A stretch of DNA of 64,000 nt. Source: Prorocentrum cordatum (lineage: Eukaryota; Sar; Dinophyceae; Prorocentrales; Prorocentraceae). The stretch spans positions 158,501-222,500 of the forward strand of contig CAUYUJ010016133.1 in assembly GCA_963575745.1 (NCBI GenBank), written 5' to 3'. Each line of letters starts with the position of its first letter. Position 1 is the first letter of the stretch. Positions 11,701 through 22,131 of this stretch are shown here, piece after piece. The translations under genes were made by a program, and so were the position numbers. The notes under the pieces are model-generated. The model did not search any database and was not told the origin of the DNA. It saw nothing but the letters and a program-made list of their open reading frames with translations.

Positions 11701-11752
<52 letters not shown>

Positions 11753-11783
11753 TGCATGCACACACACACACACACACCCTTTT
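11553..11783 (+). repeat. CA / CACG microsatellite
   Basis: Alternating purine-pyrimidine CA, CACG and CACGCA repeats over about 230 bp; a strong Z-DNA-prone composition. Confidence 0.95.
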
Positions 11784-11959
11784 AGGGAAGCCACCTCCCA
11801 TTCCCTGGGGGTTGGGCAGCATCCTGGGAACGGGGGTGCCTGCTTTGTCTGTCGGCGTTCCTGGGAACCCCACGAGGCGGGACTAAGATTTGCTGTGGCT
11901 CGCTCTCTAATGGGGCGATGACGGGCAGCTTGATGGCGCTTCGGTACCCGCAATCTCTG

Positions 11960-12235
11960 TTACATCCCCCTTCTCTTTTCTTATCCCCCATATCTTCCTC
12001 CTCCCCGTCCTCCCTCTTCCGTTCATCCCCCCCTCCCTCCCTCCCCTTCCCCCGTTCCTTCCCCCCTCCTCCCGTCCCCCCCCCCGCTCTGATCCTCCCC
12101 GTTACTCCCCCCGTCCTCCCCCCGTTCCTCCCTCCCTCCTTCCGTTCCTCCCCCCCTCCTTCCGTTCCTCCCCCCCTCCCCCGTTCCCCCCTCCCCCGCG
12201 CCCCCCTCTCCCTGCCCGCTCCCCCGCCTCACCTT
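11960..12235 (+). repeat. CCTCCC-rich pyrimidine tract
   Basis: Imperfect CCCCTCC/TTCCTCC units. Confidence 0.8.
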
Positions 12236-12440
12236 CGTGGTCGGGGGCCCGGGGGGCAGCCTCAGGGCGGCACTTGCTTTGCGGTAGGCTCGGGCTGTCT
12301 CGGCGCGGGCTTGCCCTGTCTCAAGGCCCCATAGCACGGCTTGGGTCCGCAGAAGGTTCCTCTGCGCCACCATGGCCATCCTGGGCAATCGTATGTCGTA
12401 TTGACCCTCGTGGCCTCGGACAGGAGGGCGTGAAGGGGGA

Positions 12441-12630
12441 AGAGGGGGAGGAGGAGGAGGAGGAGGAGGAGGAGGAGGAGGAGGAGGAGAAGGAGGAAGA
12501 GGAAGAGGAGGAGGAGAAGGACGAGGAGGACGAGGGGAAGAGCACGAGGAGGAGGAGTAGGAGGAGGAATCTGAGAATGAGGAGGAGGAGGAGGAGGAGG
12601 AGGAGGAGGAGGAGGAGGAGGGGGGGATGA
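12441..12630 (+). repeat. GGA microsatellite
   Basis: GGA with GAA and GAC variants; adjoins composite repeat copy 1. Confidence 0.9.
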
Positions 12631-12733
12631 GGGAGAGGGGCAGAAGGCGTGACCAGGTTTCACCAGTGCTTCGTGTTGGTTCCAGCAGGTACCCCGCTGC
12701 TCTTTAACGTCGAAGGTGAGGGGGAGGAGGAAA

Positions 12734-13505
12734 GACCAGTGTAAACCCAAGGTCCACCAACGACATTGCAATACAACCTCCCTCCAAGTTCCCTCCCCAT
12801 AGGTCCCTTGAAGGGTTCATTCTCACTGATTGAAATGCCCCGTTGGAAGACAACCGTTTCATTTTCCTGAACTATACCAGAACACCAGTATTGGGACTTC
12901 AGTGCAGCGATACACGGTGGCCATTACGACTTAAAGATCCTGAACCATGCCAGAACGCCGTTCCTGGGATTTCAACACCGCGAATCAATGTGACCGTTGC
13001 GCCCTGACATCCCGGCATCGGGCCAAAACACCGCTTCTGGTACGTGACCAATGAGAACCTGTGATATTGCTGCAGACTCTCAAGACGAATATGTGCGGCG
13101 CTGAGGCGAGAGCCACATGATGAACAGGGACCGCCCTCCACCCGTTAATTCTTTGTTTGCACACCTGTAGAATGAAAGTGCGCGGCGCCATGGCGAGAGC
13201 CACATGTTGAAAGCGGGCTGCCCTCCATCCGTGACATTCTTGCAGCTGGTCAGACGCATGTGCGTGGCGCTGGTGCTGAGGCGAGAGCCACATCTCGAAA
13301 GCGGACCACCCACCATCCGTCTGACTCGTGCAAACTAGGGCGCGGCACTGAGGCGAGAGCCACATTTTGAAAGCTGCACGCCCTCCATCCGTGAGTCAGT
13401 TGGAAAGGTTAAGCTTCCTGATCATAAGTGGTGAGGAATATGAGGCACAACGCCCGGCTCGCCCTTTCGGCCGGCCTCGGGGTGTGACAAGGAATAACGA
13501 TTTAT
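12734..13505 (-). repeat. Composite dispersed repeat, copy 1 (minus), with ~82-bp internal tandem units
   Basis: Read on the minus strand, this block starts with a GTCRCACCCCGAGGCC-like segment (13490-13410), then four tandem units of about 72-88 bp centred on a GTGGCTCTCGCC core, and then about 350 bp of unique tail ending TTTACACTGGTC. Both ends meet GGA tracts (12441-12630 and 13510-13735). The same structure recurs at 24805-25610 and 42512-43172. Confidence 0.75.
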
Positions 13506-13509
13506 ACAT

Positions 13510-13735
13510 AGAGAAGCGGGATGGAGAAGGATGAGGAGGGGAAGGAGGATGAAGAGGGGAGGGGGAGGGCGACGGGGAAGGGGAGCAGGAGCAGGAGGAG
13601 GAGGAGGAGGAGGAGGAGGAGAATAGAAGGGGGGGAGGAGGAGGAGGAGGATGGGGAGGAGAGGAGGAGGAGAGAAGGGAGGAGGAGGAGGAGGAGGAGG
13701 AGGAGGAGGAGGAGGAGGAGGAGGGGAGAGAAACC
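13510..13735 (+). repeat. GGA microsatellite
   Basis: GGA/GGGA tract on the other side of composite repeat copy 1. Confidence 0.9.
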
Positions 13736-13914
13736 AGAGCACCTTTCTGCCTCGGGTAGGCGAGGACGCAGGAGGGGAGGGAGGAAGGAGAGGAGGAGGA
13801 GAAGCCGCATCCTCCATGGGCGAGCGATGTCCCCAGGGATGGCTCTCGTCTCTCGTCAGACTAGCTTCTCCCCACTCTCGTCCTCAGTCTCGTGCCGTTG
13901 CTTGCCCCTCTCTT

Positions 13915-14174
13915 ATTTATCCTCCTCCTCCTCCTCCTCCTCCTCCTCTTTCTCCTCTCTTCCTCCTCCACCTCCCCCTCTCCTCCTCCTCCTCCCCTCC
14001 TCATCCCTCCCTCCTCCCTCATCATCATCATCATCATCATCAATCATCATCATCAATCATCATCATCATCATCATCATCTCATCATCATCATCATCATCC
14101 CCCTCCTCCTCCTCCTCCTCCTCCTCATCATCTCATCATCATCAGCATCACATCATCATCATCATCATCATCAG

Positions 14175-14228
<54 letters not shown>

Positions 14229-14515
14229 TACCCTCCTCCTCCTCCTCCTCCTCCTCCTCCTCCTCCTTCTCCTCCTCCTCTCCTACTCCTCCTCCTCCTC
14301 CTCTTCCTCCCCTCCTCCTCCTCCTCCTCCTCCTCCTCCTCCTCCTCCTCCTCCTCCTCCTCCTCCTCCCTCCCTCCCTCCTCCTTATAATCCTTTCTCC
14401 TTCTCCCTCCTCCTCCTCCTCCTCCTCCCCTCCTCCTCCTGCTCCTGCTCCTGCTCCTCCTCCTCCTCCTCCTCCTCCTCCTCCTCCTCCTCCTCCTCCT
14501 CCTCCTCCTCCTCTC
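13915..14515 (+). repeat. TCC – ATC – TCC compound microsatellite
   Basis: TCC (13915-14015), ATC (14020-14230, interrupted by TCC at 14100-14128), then TCC to 14515. Confidence 0.95.
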
Positions 14516-15180
14516 GGTTGGCACCTCCTCGTGTGTCGTCACCGCCGTCGTCCTCTGTCGTTCTCATCTGGTTCTCGTCATATGTGGTGGTCTGGTCGTC
14601 TCTGCTTTTGTCGTATTCTCTCGATGAGTCCGCCTCTGCTGCTGGACGCACCACTTCCTAATTATGTTATGATGCTCCTGTTCATCCTCATCACCGTCAA
14701 CTCTGGAAGCCCTGCTTCACATCGTCGTCATCCACTTCCTCGTCGCCCTCCACCTCCTCCCAGAGACAACAGCTCCCAGCAATCGCCACAGCTTCACTTT
14801 CACCACCAAGTCCAACCCTCCGACCTTCCTGGTGGCCGTGGACCCGGTGTCGCGCGCAGAAGGCCAGTTTCCTTACCGCACGCCCTGCCCCCCCCTCCTG
14901 CTCTCCCCGTCATGCTTCCCTCGTCGATCTCTCCTCGTCCTCCCCGCCTCCCTCCCTCCTCCCTGCCTTGTTGGACCACCGCGCCGATTCTCGCGTCCTG
15001 CAGCGCTGCATGGTGCTTCCTTCGCGTTCGCACTTTGATGACGCCCTCCTCTTCCGCGTGTTCACCCGCTCTTGGGGTGAGAGCTCGGTGACGGCGGGGA
15101 GGCTGCTGCAATGCCGAGTCTGGCCTCCCAGAGGCCGGCGCCAGCGCCCTTGCTTGACCCAGGCAAGTTCCCCAGCATAC
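14516..15180. other. Unique DNA, weak exon candidate
   Basis: Around 14785-14875 one frame reads RHSFTFTTKSNPPTFLVAVD-PVSRAEGQFPY, which is not low-complexity, but no splice structure or family can be supported. Confidence 0.2.
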
Positions 15181-15309
15181 CCGAAGGAGGAGGGGGAGGA
15201 GGGGGAGGAGGGGGAGGAGGGGAGGAGGAGGGGGAGGAGGGGGAGGAGGGGGGGAGGAGGAGGAGGAGGGGGAGGAGGGGAGGAGGAGGAGGAGGAGCCC
15301 CCCCAAAGC

Positions 15310-15341
<32 letters not shown>

Positions 15342-15345
15342 ACAA
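15181..15345 (+). repeat. GGGGGA tract followed by CAA repeat
   Basis: GGAGGGGGAGGAGG repeats to 15300 and CAA repeats at 15308-15345. Confidence 0.9.
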
Positions 15346-16247
15346 CAATCACTTTACCCGAACGCTCAGTGTTCTCACCAGTGCCAGGGTTTTCATGCGA
15401 CGCCAGCCAATACCCCCACTTTGTGGGGGGGCAGTGCAAGCTCTACCAAATATCCACACGACTCTTCGCCACCACCCACACCCAGCTTCCCGCCCTATGA
15501 CGTTCGGACACTTCACTTCGTGGCCTGCGGACGACCGTGGCTACTACACTGGCGTGGAGTACACACCCACAGAAGTTGTTAGGACAGCGCGCGCGGGTAG
15601 AAATTTTGAAAAGTCGTGCAGGTGTTTTTCGAGGACCTACGGTGCGATTCGTGTGATTTTATGATGCGCGGTGCTAAAATTCTTAAGAAGCCCAATGGTT
15701 TTTGGAGATTTCGGCGTGCGCGCGCGAAGAAAAAACGAATGTGTCCCGCATGGTATTATTTGACAGGGATGATGGCCCTGGCAGGTGCGCAACCGTTGTC
15801 GCAGAAGTTCGAAAAAGTTGCTCGCAAAAGCCCGTTTGACAGAAATGTTTAAAAAGTGTTGGGTTTCCTACGAATCCGCAAGAGCGCGCGGGATGAGATT
15901 TTGACATTTTTTTGTTGAAAAACCATTGGTTTTTTGATGTTTTTATGTTAAAATCGCTCCGAACACTAAGCTTTTGGAAGGATTTCGTCTTGCGCGCGCG
16001 AATGTCCACTTTACCTTATTTTTTGCAAGGGATTCTTGAAATTTGATTATATTAGAACAAGAAATGTCATTTTATAGTGTTTTTTGCAAGGGAAAGCGGG
16101 GGGGAACAAAACAACCGGATCTTGATCACATCGAATTACCTGAGGCTTCCTCACGAAAATGATGAAAATGTAGCTGCGGCCTAGGCGGCGCAGGGGGGCC
16201 GTGCACCAGGGGCCCCAACAATAATTATTCTTTAGAATTAATAATGT
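15346..16247. other. AT-richer unique region
   Basis: 15590-16110 is markedly AT-richer than its neighbours and repeats CCAATGGTTTTT/AACCATTGGTTTTT and TGCGCGCGCGAA motifs. No gene is identified. Confidence 0.4.
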
Positions 16248-16415
16248 TCAACAACAACAACAACAACCACAACAACAACAAAAACAAGAACAACCACCAC
16301 CACCACCACCACCACCACCACCACCACCACCACCACCACCACATCAACATCAACAACAACCACCACCACCACAACAACAACAACCACAACCACAACACCA
16401 ACAACAACAACATGC
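16248..16415 (+). repeat. AAC / CAC microsatellite
   Basis: CAACAACAAC grades into CAC repeats (16290-16340) and back. Confidence 0.95.
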
Positions 16416-16574
16416 CGAGCCTGGCCTCCCCACCCCCCCTCTCCGTGAGGTCCGCGCACCGCCTTCTCTTCGCCAGCCGGCGTCTGTCCGCCCGGCCTCG
16501 GGCCCCCAGGGCCCTCGCCAAGCGATCGGGCTCGAGGAGTGCAGCAGGCTTCTCAGTCGTGCACGCCCCGTCTA

Positions 16575-16720
16575 CTGTCGGACCGAGATATAAGATCGAG
16601 GTCGGTTCGTGGAGGGTACCCTAGTGTTCTTCGTGCTCGTTGGACGTTATGATGCATCCTGGTGATGGTACCCTTGGATGTTCTGTGCGTTTTGGCCGAC
16701 TGAGGGTCCCATGTTCTTGA
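16575..16720 (+). repeat. Dispersed repeat R1, copy 1
   Basis: CCGAGATATAAGATCGAGGT, GTACCCTAGTG, GTTGGACGTT and a following TTTTGGC…GAGGGTC segment recur in the same order at 30717-30865. Confidence 0.6.
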
Positions 16721-16924
16721 GGAGTGTTCTTGTGGCCTAGGTCTGGCTGTACGGGAGGAGTACAGTCGGGCCCCTGAAGAAGGAACCCGTTTCGCTGGGG
16801 AGGGGCTCCGTGTTCCTCAAGCGTGTCGCAGCTTGCCTCGGATTTCCCTTGGGTTTCCGATGCGGAACGGAAGTTCAGCTTATGGAAAATGGGGGCCTCG
16901 TTCCTTGTTTAGGGTTCCTTAGGT

Positions 16925-17062
16925 CAACGCCTCGACTGGATTCAAGAATAGTGAAAGAATAGTCTGGGGACTGTTCGTGGACCAGTTTGGTGCACGTTTG
17001 AAGTGTTTCGCCTCCGTTTCGCGTGTCCTCGACATTCCGCCTGTTGGGAGGGCATGCCCGAC
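16925..17062. mobile_element. GTCGGGC-family element, left end decayed
   Basis: The internal TTCAAGAATAG and CTGGGGACTGTTC segments, plus the right end CCGCCTGTTGGGAGGGCATG then CCCGAC, match the family. Confidence 0.55.
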
Positions 17063-17691
17063 CTAACAGTAGGCAGAGTTGGCTGTGCGGTGAAATCCAC
17101 GATGGGTCACGATGTTGCATTGCTTTCGCGCCGTCGGGTCTCAGGCTGTTCACCGCTTTCTCACAGTGCCCTTCCTGGGCCCTGGGACCATCCGCAGTAT
17201 TAGTCGGGATGGCCCAGAACCCGTTTCCATCCACCAGGCCCGTGTTCCTTCTTCCTGCCTCTGCAGAGGCCTCACAGGGGGCCCAAGAACGACCAAAAGC
17301 GTGTCAAACTAGTCGGCGCCATTTTTACTTCTGGGGTGTTGCTGTAAATGATATCACCGATCAGTCTCTGCCTCGCGTGCCTCTGAGTGCACGTATTACT
17401 CGAGAGGTGTCACGGTCGTCCCTTCCTCTGCTTCCTTCTTCTCCAACACAAGAACGTATCAACCGAATCACCTCCATTCATCATTCCTCGACGGCTCCTC
17501 CGCCGCCCCCGTCTCCTTGCCCTCCTCCGGGGGGCGCGCGAGATACCTCGCCACCTGTCCCCCTCAGCCGGGTGTGCGTTGCCGTTCGACGGTTTGCTCT
17601 TAGAACTCTTGGAGTCGGACGCGCACCTGGTCGTCAACGGCACGCTGGCGCCCCTGACCCTGCCCTGAGTGTCCGGTTGACCCAACAGGAA
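17063..17691. other. Unique DNA, no recognised gene
   Basis: A frame near 17560-17668 reads GCALPFDGLLLELLESDAHL and then a short tail and stop. It is non-repetitive but too short to call. Confidence 0.25.
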
Positions 17692-17891
17692 GTCCGGCGA
17701 AAAGGGGGTGGTGCAATAGATCTGGTGCAATAGGTTTGGGGCGTGCAATGCCCTCCAGTGCGCAAATGTGTATTGCCGGACGTCCGTGTGCCATACAGTC
17801 GCTGCCATGCGATGCCGTACAAGCCTCCGGCGCCAACATCTGCAGCACAGCTGCCCCAAAAGATCTATCGCACCACCCCCTCTCAGCTGGA
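17692..17891. mobile_element. Foldback element with AGGGGGTGGTGC ends
   Basis: AGGGGGTGGTGCAATAGATC on the left (17703) faces GATCTATCGCACCACCCCCT on the right (to 17881), with further weak pairing outside. Confidence 0.6.
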
Positions 17892-18092
17892 CCCCCCTCT
17901 TGAGCAACGAGGAGGCCGTGCCTGCGCCCTGGCCCGACCAGGGCCCTGCTTCTTGCCCAGCCCGCTCCTCCCTGCCGCGGGTGCGCCAGGCCAGCCAGCG
18001 GCGAGGCGGGGCGCGCAGCGCGGCTGCGGGAGGGCAGCAGAGGGTCAGTTGCGGCTGCCGCCGGCTGCCCGGGCCTCCTGGGTCGGCGTGGC

Positions 18093-18477
18093 CTTCCCGG
18101 GGGCGCGATGGCTTCGTGCCTCGGGCCCACAGAAGACGCAACGGGCGGCACCAGCACAAACTTTTTGGGCGCTCCGCGCGGAGCGCCAACAGTTTTTCTG
18201 TTGGCCGCGTGTCGTCTTCTTCTTCTTCTTCTTCTTATTCTTATTCTTCTTATGTATTATTATTATTAACATTACTATTATTATTATTAGTATTATTATT
18301 ATCATTATTATAATTGTTATCATTATTATTAGTATCATTATTATTCTTATTATTCTTATTATTACTTTTATTGTGATTGCTATTATTATTCTTCTTATTA
18401 TCATTATTATTATTATCATTATTATTATTATTGTTATTCGCTTCCCGGGGGCGCGGTGGTTTCGTGCCTCGAGCCCA
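18093..18477. mobile_element. CGCGCGG palindrome plus TTA microsatellite, flanked by a 37-bp direct repeat
   Basis: CTTCCCGGGGGCGCGATGGC (18093-18129 block) recurs as CTTCCCGGGGGCGCGGTGGT (18441-18477), 34 of 37 bases alike. Between them are a short internally deleted CGCGCGG palindrome (18130-18224) and a TTA/TTC-rich tract (18225-18440). The flanking repeat is consistent with a duplication created by insertion. Confidence 0.55.
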
Positions 18478-18647
18478 GCTCGTGCCGCTTGGGAGGAGCT
18501 TGGGAGGATGCCGGTGCGCTGGCGTCCGGTGGCCGGCTGCACGGCCGACACAGCGGCGGGCGGCGGCCGCGGCTCGCTCGCCGGCTGCCGCGGCGACGCG
18601 CGGGAGGGAGCGGCTTCGCCGTGGCCTCGGATCATGAGCCGTCTTGC

Positions 18648-18835
18648 ATCGGAGGTGGATCGACCTCCTACCCTGACACGTCGATTAGCGAATTGGCCGT
18701 TTTCGGTTCGCGAGGGGGCGTCGCGGCCGTCATTTCTGCGGGTCCAGGTCCGTCGGTTTCGGCCCTGGGCCGTGTTCACTAACGGGTGGTTTACTAAAGG
18801 CAGGTTTGTCCACCGCCGATTGCATCATGAGCAGT
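18648..18835 (+). repeat. Dispersed repeat R2, copy 1
   Basis: CTACCCTGACACGTCGATTA, TTTCGGTTCGCGAGGG, CGTCGCGGCCGTCATT and GGTCCAGGTCCGTCGG recur at 63200-63380. Confidence 0.7.
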
Positions 18836-18852
18836 CTGGCTTCATGCTTCTC

Positions 18853-19017
18853 TCGGGCGGGTGGGAATGGGGGGTGACCGAAATGGGGGGTGAAGAAGAA
18901 GGTCCTAAATGGGCCCTTTGGGGCACCATCTGGCTCCGAAAGGGTCCCTGAAAGGCCCATTTAGGGCCCTTCTCTTCACCCCCCATGTTGGGTCACCCCC
19001 CGTTACCACCCGCCCGA
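18853..19017. mobile_element. Near-palindromic foldback element
   Basis: About 80-bp arms: TCGGGCGGGTGGGAATGGGG, then GGTGAAGAAGAAGG and CCTAAATGGGCCC, pair with CTAAATGGGCC-type complements (GGCCCATTTAGGG, CTTCTCTTCACCCCCC, GTTACCACCCGCCCGA), leaving only a short loop. Confidence 0.7.
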
Positions 19018-19983
19018 ACTTGTCTCTTCTCCTCCTGTATGGAAGTGTCTTGTCTGCAGGATTGGATCCCGCTCACTCTCGATGCCTGCTGGGGGGTGGT
19101 GAGGCGGCTCCCGTCGGACAGATCTTGATGTTGCGAATTCGCCAGGGCACAGCACTGTGATTTGGCGTTGTTCGAATGGAGATGCTTTGGACATGTGCTT
19201 CCAGTGCGGAGCGTTTCTGCACCAGGCTGCGGTCATCCAAACAGGTGTCTCTGGGCCGAGGGGCCGCCGGAGGGCCGTGGCCAGACCAAATGCAACAAAG
19301 CGATGCACGGATTGCACCCCCTTCGGAGTGATCTTTAGGTAGGTTCGCCTGATGCCTTTTTCCCTCGATCTCCATCGCCGCCTCGGCCCCGGAGACTTCG
19401 CCTGTCGGAGAACGAGGAGGCGGAGGAGGGGGTGGATCAGAGCACTGCTCTTCGTCGTGTGGGCATCCGCATTGAGGAGTCAGCAACTGGAGAGCGGCTA
19501 GGACTTGGAGCTGCCTGGGGGTCTGAGGTGGCCCAGCACTGGCTCCAGCCAGCAAGAAAGGGGGGGCCGAGGTCCGAGGCTTGGGCTCGGGAATGTGTCC
19601 TGCCTCTTTGGGTCCCTGGGGGGCGCCTTCGGGCTCCGGGACCGTCAAAAACGGTCCCTGGGGTGGAAAGCTGCGCCAGACAGAGCCCGGCAGGGATCCG
19701 GGAACCGATTTGGAGCGGATTTGGCCTCGTTCCCCCCATCTTGATCGATTTTCTGGGGCACCATCCAGCTCCTCCTCCTCCTCCTCCTCCTCCTCCTCCT
19801 CCTCCTCCTCCTCCTCCTCCTCCTCCTCCTCCTCTCAGATCCCCTGGCCGCCTCCAAGCCAGGTGCTTCGAGTCCGCCCGGCGCCGAGTCGGGTTCTGAT
19901 TAACTCACTTCGCCTGCGGGGCGCGCCTACTCTGCGCAATGCCTCGGCGTAGGCTCGTGCTCGGCTTGGAAGTCGGCTCGTGT
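19018..19983. other. Unique DNA with a TCC tract
   Basis: TCC microsatellite at 19768-19835; nothing else is supported. Confidence 0.4.
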
Positions 19984-20197
19984 CGCAGAAGAAAAGACGC
20001 CATCAACATAAACGTTTGGTGCTCCGCGCGGCTCTCTTGTGTCCGCGCTGGGGCCCCCCGGCGGCGCCGTGGGCACCTCCGGCGCGCTCCGTACGCCAAG
20101 GAGGGGGGTCCAGCGCAGATCCACGACATCCGCGCGGAGCGCCCAAAGTTTATGCTTGCGGCGTCCTTTCTTCTCCTGCAGGCAGCCCGCCTAGTAA
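19984..20197. mobile_element. CGCGCGG-family palindromic element, copy 2
   Basis: AGAAGAAAAGACGCC, CATAAACGTTTGG and TGCTCCGCGCGG on the left are mirrored by CCGCGCGGAGCGCCCAAAG, TTTATGC and GGCGTCCTTTCTTCT on the right. The centre is again GGCGGCGCC-rich. Confidence 0.7.
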
Positions 20198-20331
20198 GGA
20201 TGCGTTGCATCCTTGCCTCCTCGGCCCATCCTTCGCCGCGTTCGCTGGCCGCGCCCCGCTCGAAAAGCATTGAAATGGGCGTCCAAGGCCCTTGCATCCT
20301 TATCGCGCATCCTTACTATACTGGTTGACTG
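20179..20331. mobile_element. CAGTCAACC-family foldback element, copy 2
   Basis: The right end GCATCCTTACTATACTGGTT plus GACTG is the complement of the left end of copy 1, and the interior shares GCCGCGCCCCGCTCGAAAAG. Right-end fragments recur at 20474-20498 and 22238-22262. Confidence 0.55.
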
Positions 20332-20373
20332 TATCGTGGGTGAGTCTGCAGCAGCCTCCCGCTGCAATGAAAA

Positions 20374-20665
20374 GTCGGGCGTGTCCCTCTACAGGGGGAA
20401 TATTCAAAAATAGGAAAAATAGTATGGGGACGATGTTTGGAGTATTGTTTGACCATTTGGGAGCATCTCTTGGGTATTCTCACTATACTGGTTGACTGTA
20501 TCGTGGGCCTTTTCTTTTTCTATTGTGGGTGAGTTCGCAGCAGTCTCACGCTGCAATTAAGTCGGGCGTGTCCCTACAGGGGGAATAATCCAAAATAGTA
20601 AAAAGCACAACAAAAAGTATGGGGACGATGTTTTGAGTATTGTCTGACCATTTTGGAGTGTCATT
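20374..20665. mobile_element. Two left-end copies of the GTCGGGC family in tandem
   Basis: GTCGGGCGTGTCCCTCTACA begins at 20374 and a near-identical end begins at 20561. Both are followed by AATATTC/AATAATCC, ATGGGGACGATGTTT and GACCATTT segments. The right ends are missing. Confidence 0.65.
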
Positions 20666-20805
20666 GGGGTATTTATTCCCTACCTAGGCTCTGCCTAGAA
20701 GGGTTCTTACATTCTGGGTTTAAAGGGCCTGGCAGTGTAAATCGCTCCTGGCGGTTCCCCCAGTATCCGACCCGCGGTTCCCCCAGTAGCGCCCCCTGGG
20801 TTCAC

Positions 20806-21635
20806 CCAGCTTAGCTTAGCTAAGCTTAGCTTAGCCTAGCTTATCTAATCTTAGCTTAGCTTAGCTTTGCCTAGCCTAGCTTAGCTTTGCTTAAAGTAGC
20901 TTAGTTTAGCCTAGCGTATCTCATCTTAGCTTGGCTTAGCTTGGTTTAGATTAGCGTAGCATAGCTTAGCTTAGCTTAGCTTAGCCTGGCCTAGCTGAGC
21001 TTAGCTTAGTGTAGCTTAGCATAGCTTGGTTTACCTTAGCTTAGCTTAGCGCAGCGCAACATAGCGCAACGCAGCATTAGCACAGCATAGCATAGCCAAG
21101 CATAGCATAGCATAGCATAACATAGCATAGCTCAGCATAGCATAGCATATCATAGCATAGCAGAGCGCAGCATATCGTATCATAACATAGCATATCATAG
21201 CATTGCTTAGCATAGCACAGCGCAGCATAGCATAGCGTAGCACAGCATATCATAGTATAGCATAGCGTGGCATAGCATAGCGCAGCATGGCGTAGCACAG
21301 CATAGCATAGCATAGCATAGCATATCATAGCGCAGCATAGCATGTCATAGCATAGCCTAGCATAGCATAGCATAGCGCAGCATAGCATAACATAGCATCG
21401 CATAGCATAGCATAGCATAGCGCAGCATAGCATAACATGACATAGCATAGCATAGCATGGCACAGCATAACACAGCGCAGCCGAGCGTACCCCAGCATTG
21501 CATAGCATTGCATAGCATAGCATAGCATAGCATAGCATATCATAGCATAGCGCAACATAGCCTAGCATAGCAAAGTATAGCATAGTATAGCATAGCATAG
21601 CATAGCGCAGCATAGCATAGCATAGCATAACCTAT
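20806..21635. repeat. TTAGC array then CATAG array (pentanucleotide-based)
   Basis: 20806-21050 is degenerate AGCTTAGCTT; 21058-21635 is degenerate CATAGCATAG with CGCAG variants. Both have a 5-bp underlying period. Confidence 0.9.
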
Positions 21636-21639
21636 CAGC

Positions 21640-22060
21640 AAAGCAAAGGCAAAGCAACAGCAGCAACAGCAGCAACAGCAAAGCAACGCACAAGCAACGC
21701 AAAGCCGGACCTGCAGTGCTGAACAGCTTGCAGCTCTTGCAGGAGTTGCGAGCAGAGCTGAACAGCCTGCTCGCGAGGCAAAGACAATGCAAAGCAAAGG
21801 CAATGCAAAGCAAAGGCAAAAGCAAAGGCAATGCAAAGCAAAAGCAAAACCAATGCGAAAGTGTAGATGTAGGTGTAGGTGTAGATGTGGATGTAGGTGT
21901 AGATGTAGATGTAGATGTAGGTGTAGATGCAGGTGTAGATGTAGATGTAGATGTGAGTCTCGCTGTTGATGTTGATGTAGATGTAGATGCAAGTGTAGAT
22001 GTAAATGTAGCTGTCGGTGTAGATGTAGATGTTGCTTTCCTAAATGCTCCAATTCCTAGG
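21640..22060. repeat. GCAAAGCAA repeats then GTAGAT hexamer repeats
   Basis: 21640-21850 contains AAAGCAA/GCAATGC units; 21855-22045 contains GTAGATGTAGGT repeats. Confidence 0.85.
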
Positions 22061-22131
22061 TAGGGTCGCACTGGGCTCAGGTAGGGTCGCACTGGGATAG
22101 TAATATGTCTTTGTCCCGCTGCAATTAAAAA

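Noticed and set aside
10718-11953. Cys/Val-rich ORF on the minus strand
   Set aside because: It is the translation of the CA/CACG microsatellite flanked by unrelated sequence.
21077-21628. Frames encoding CYAML repeats
   Set aside because: They are translations of the CATAG pentanucleotide array.
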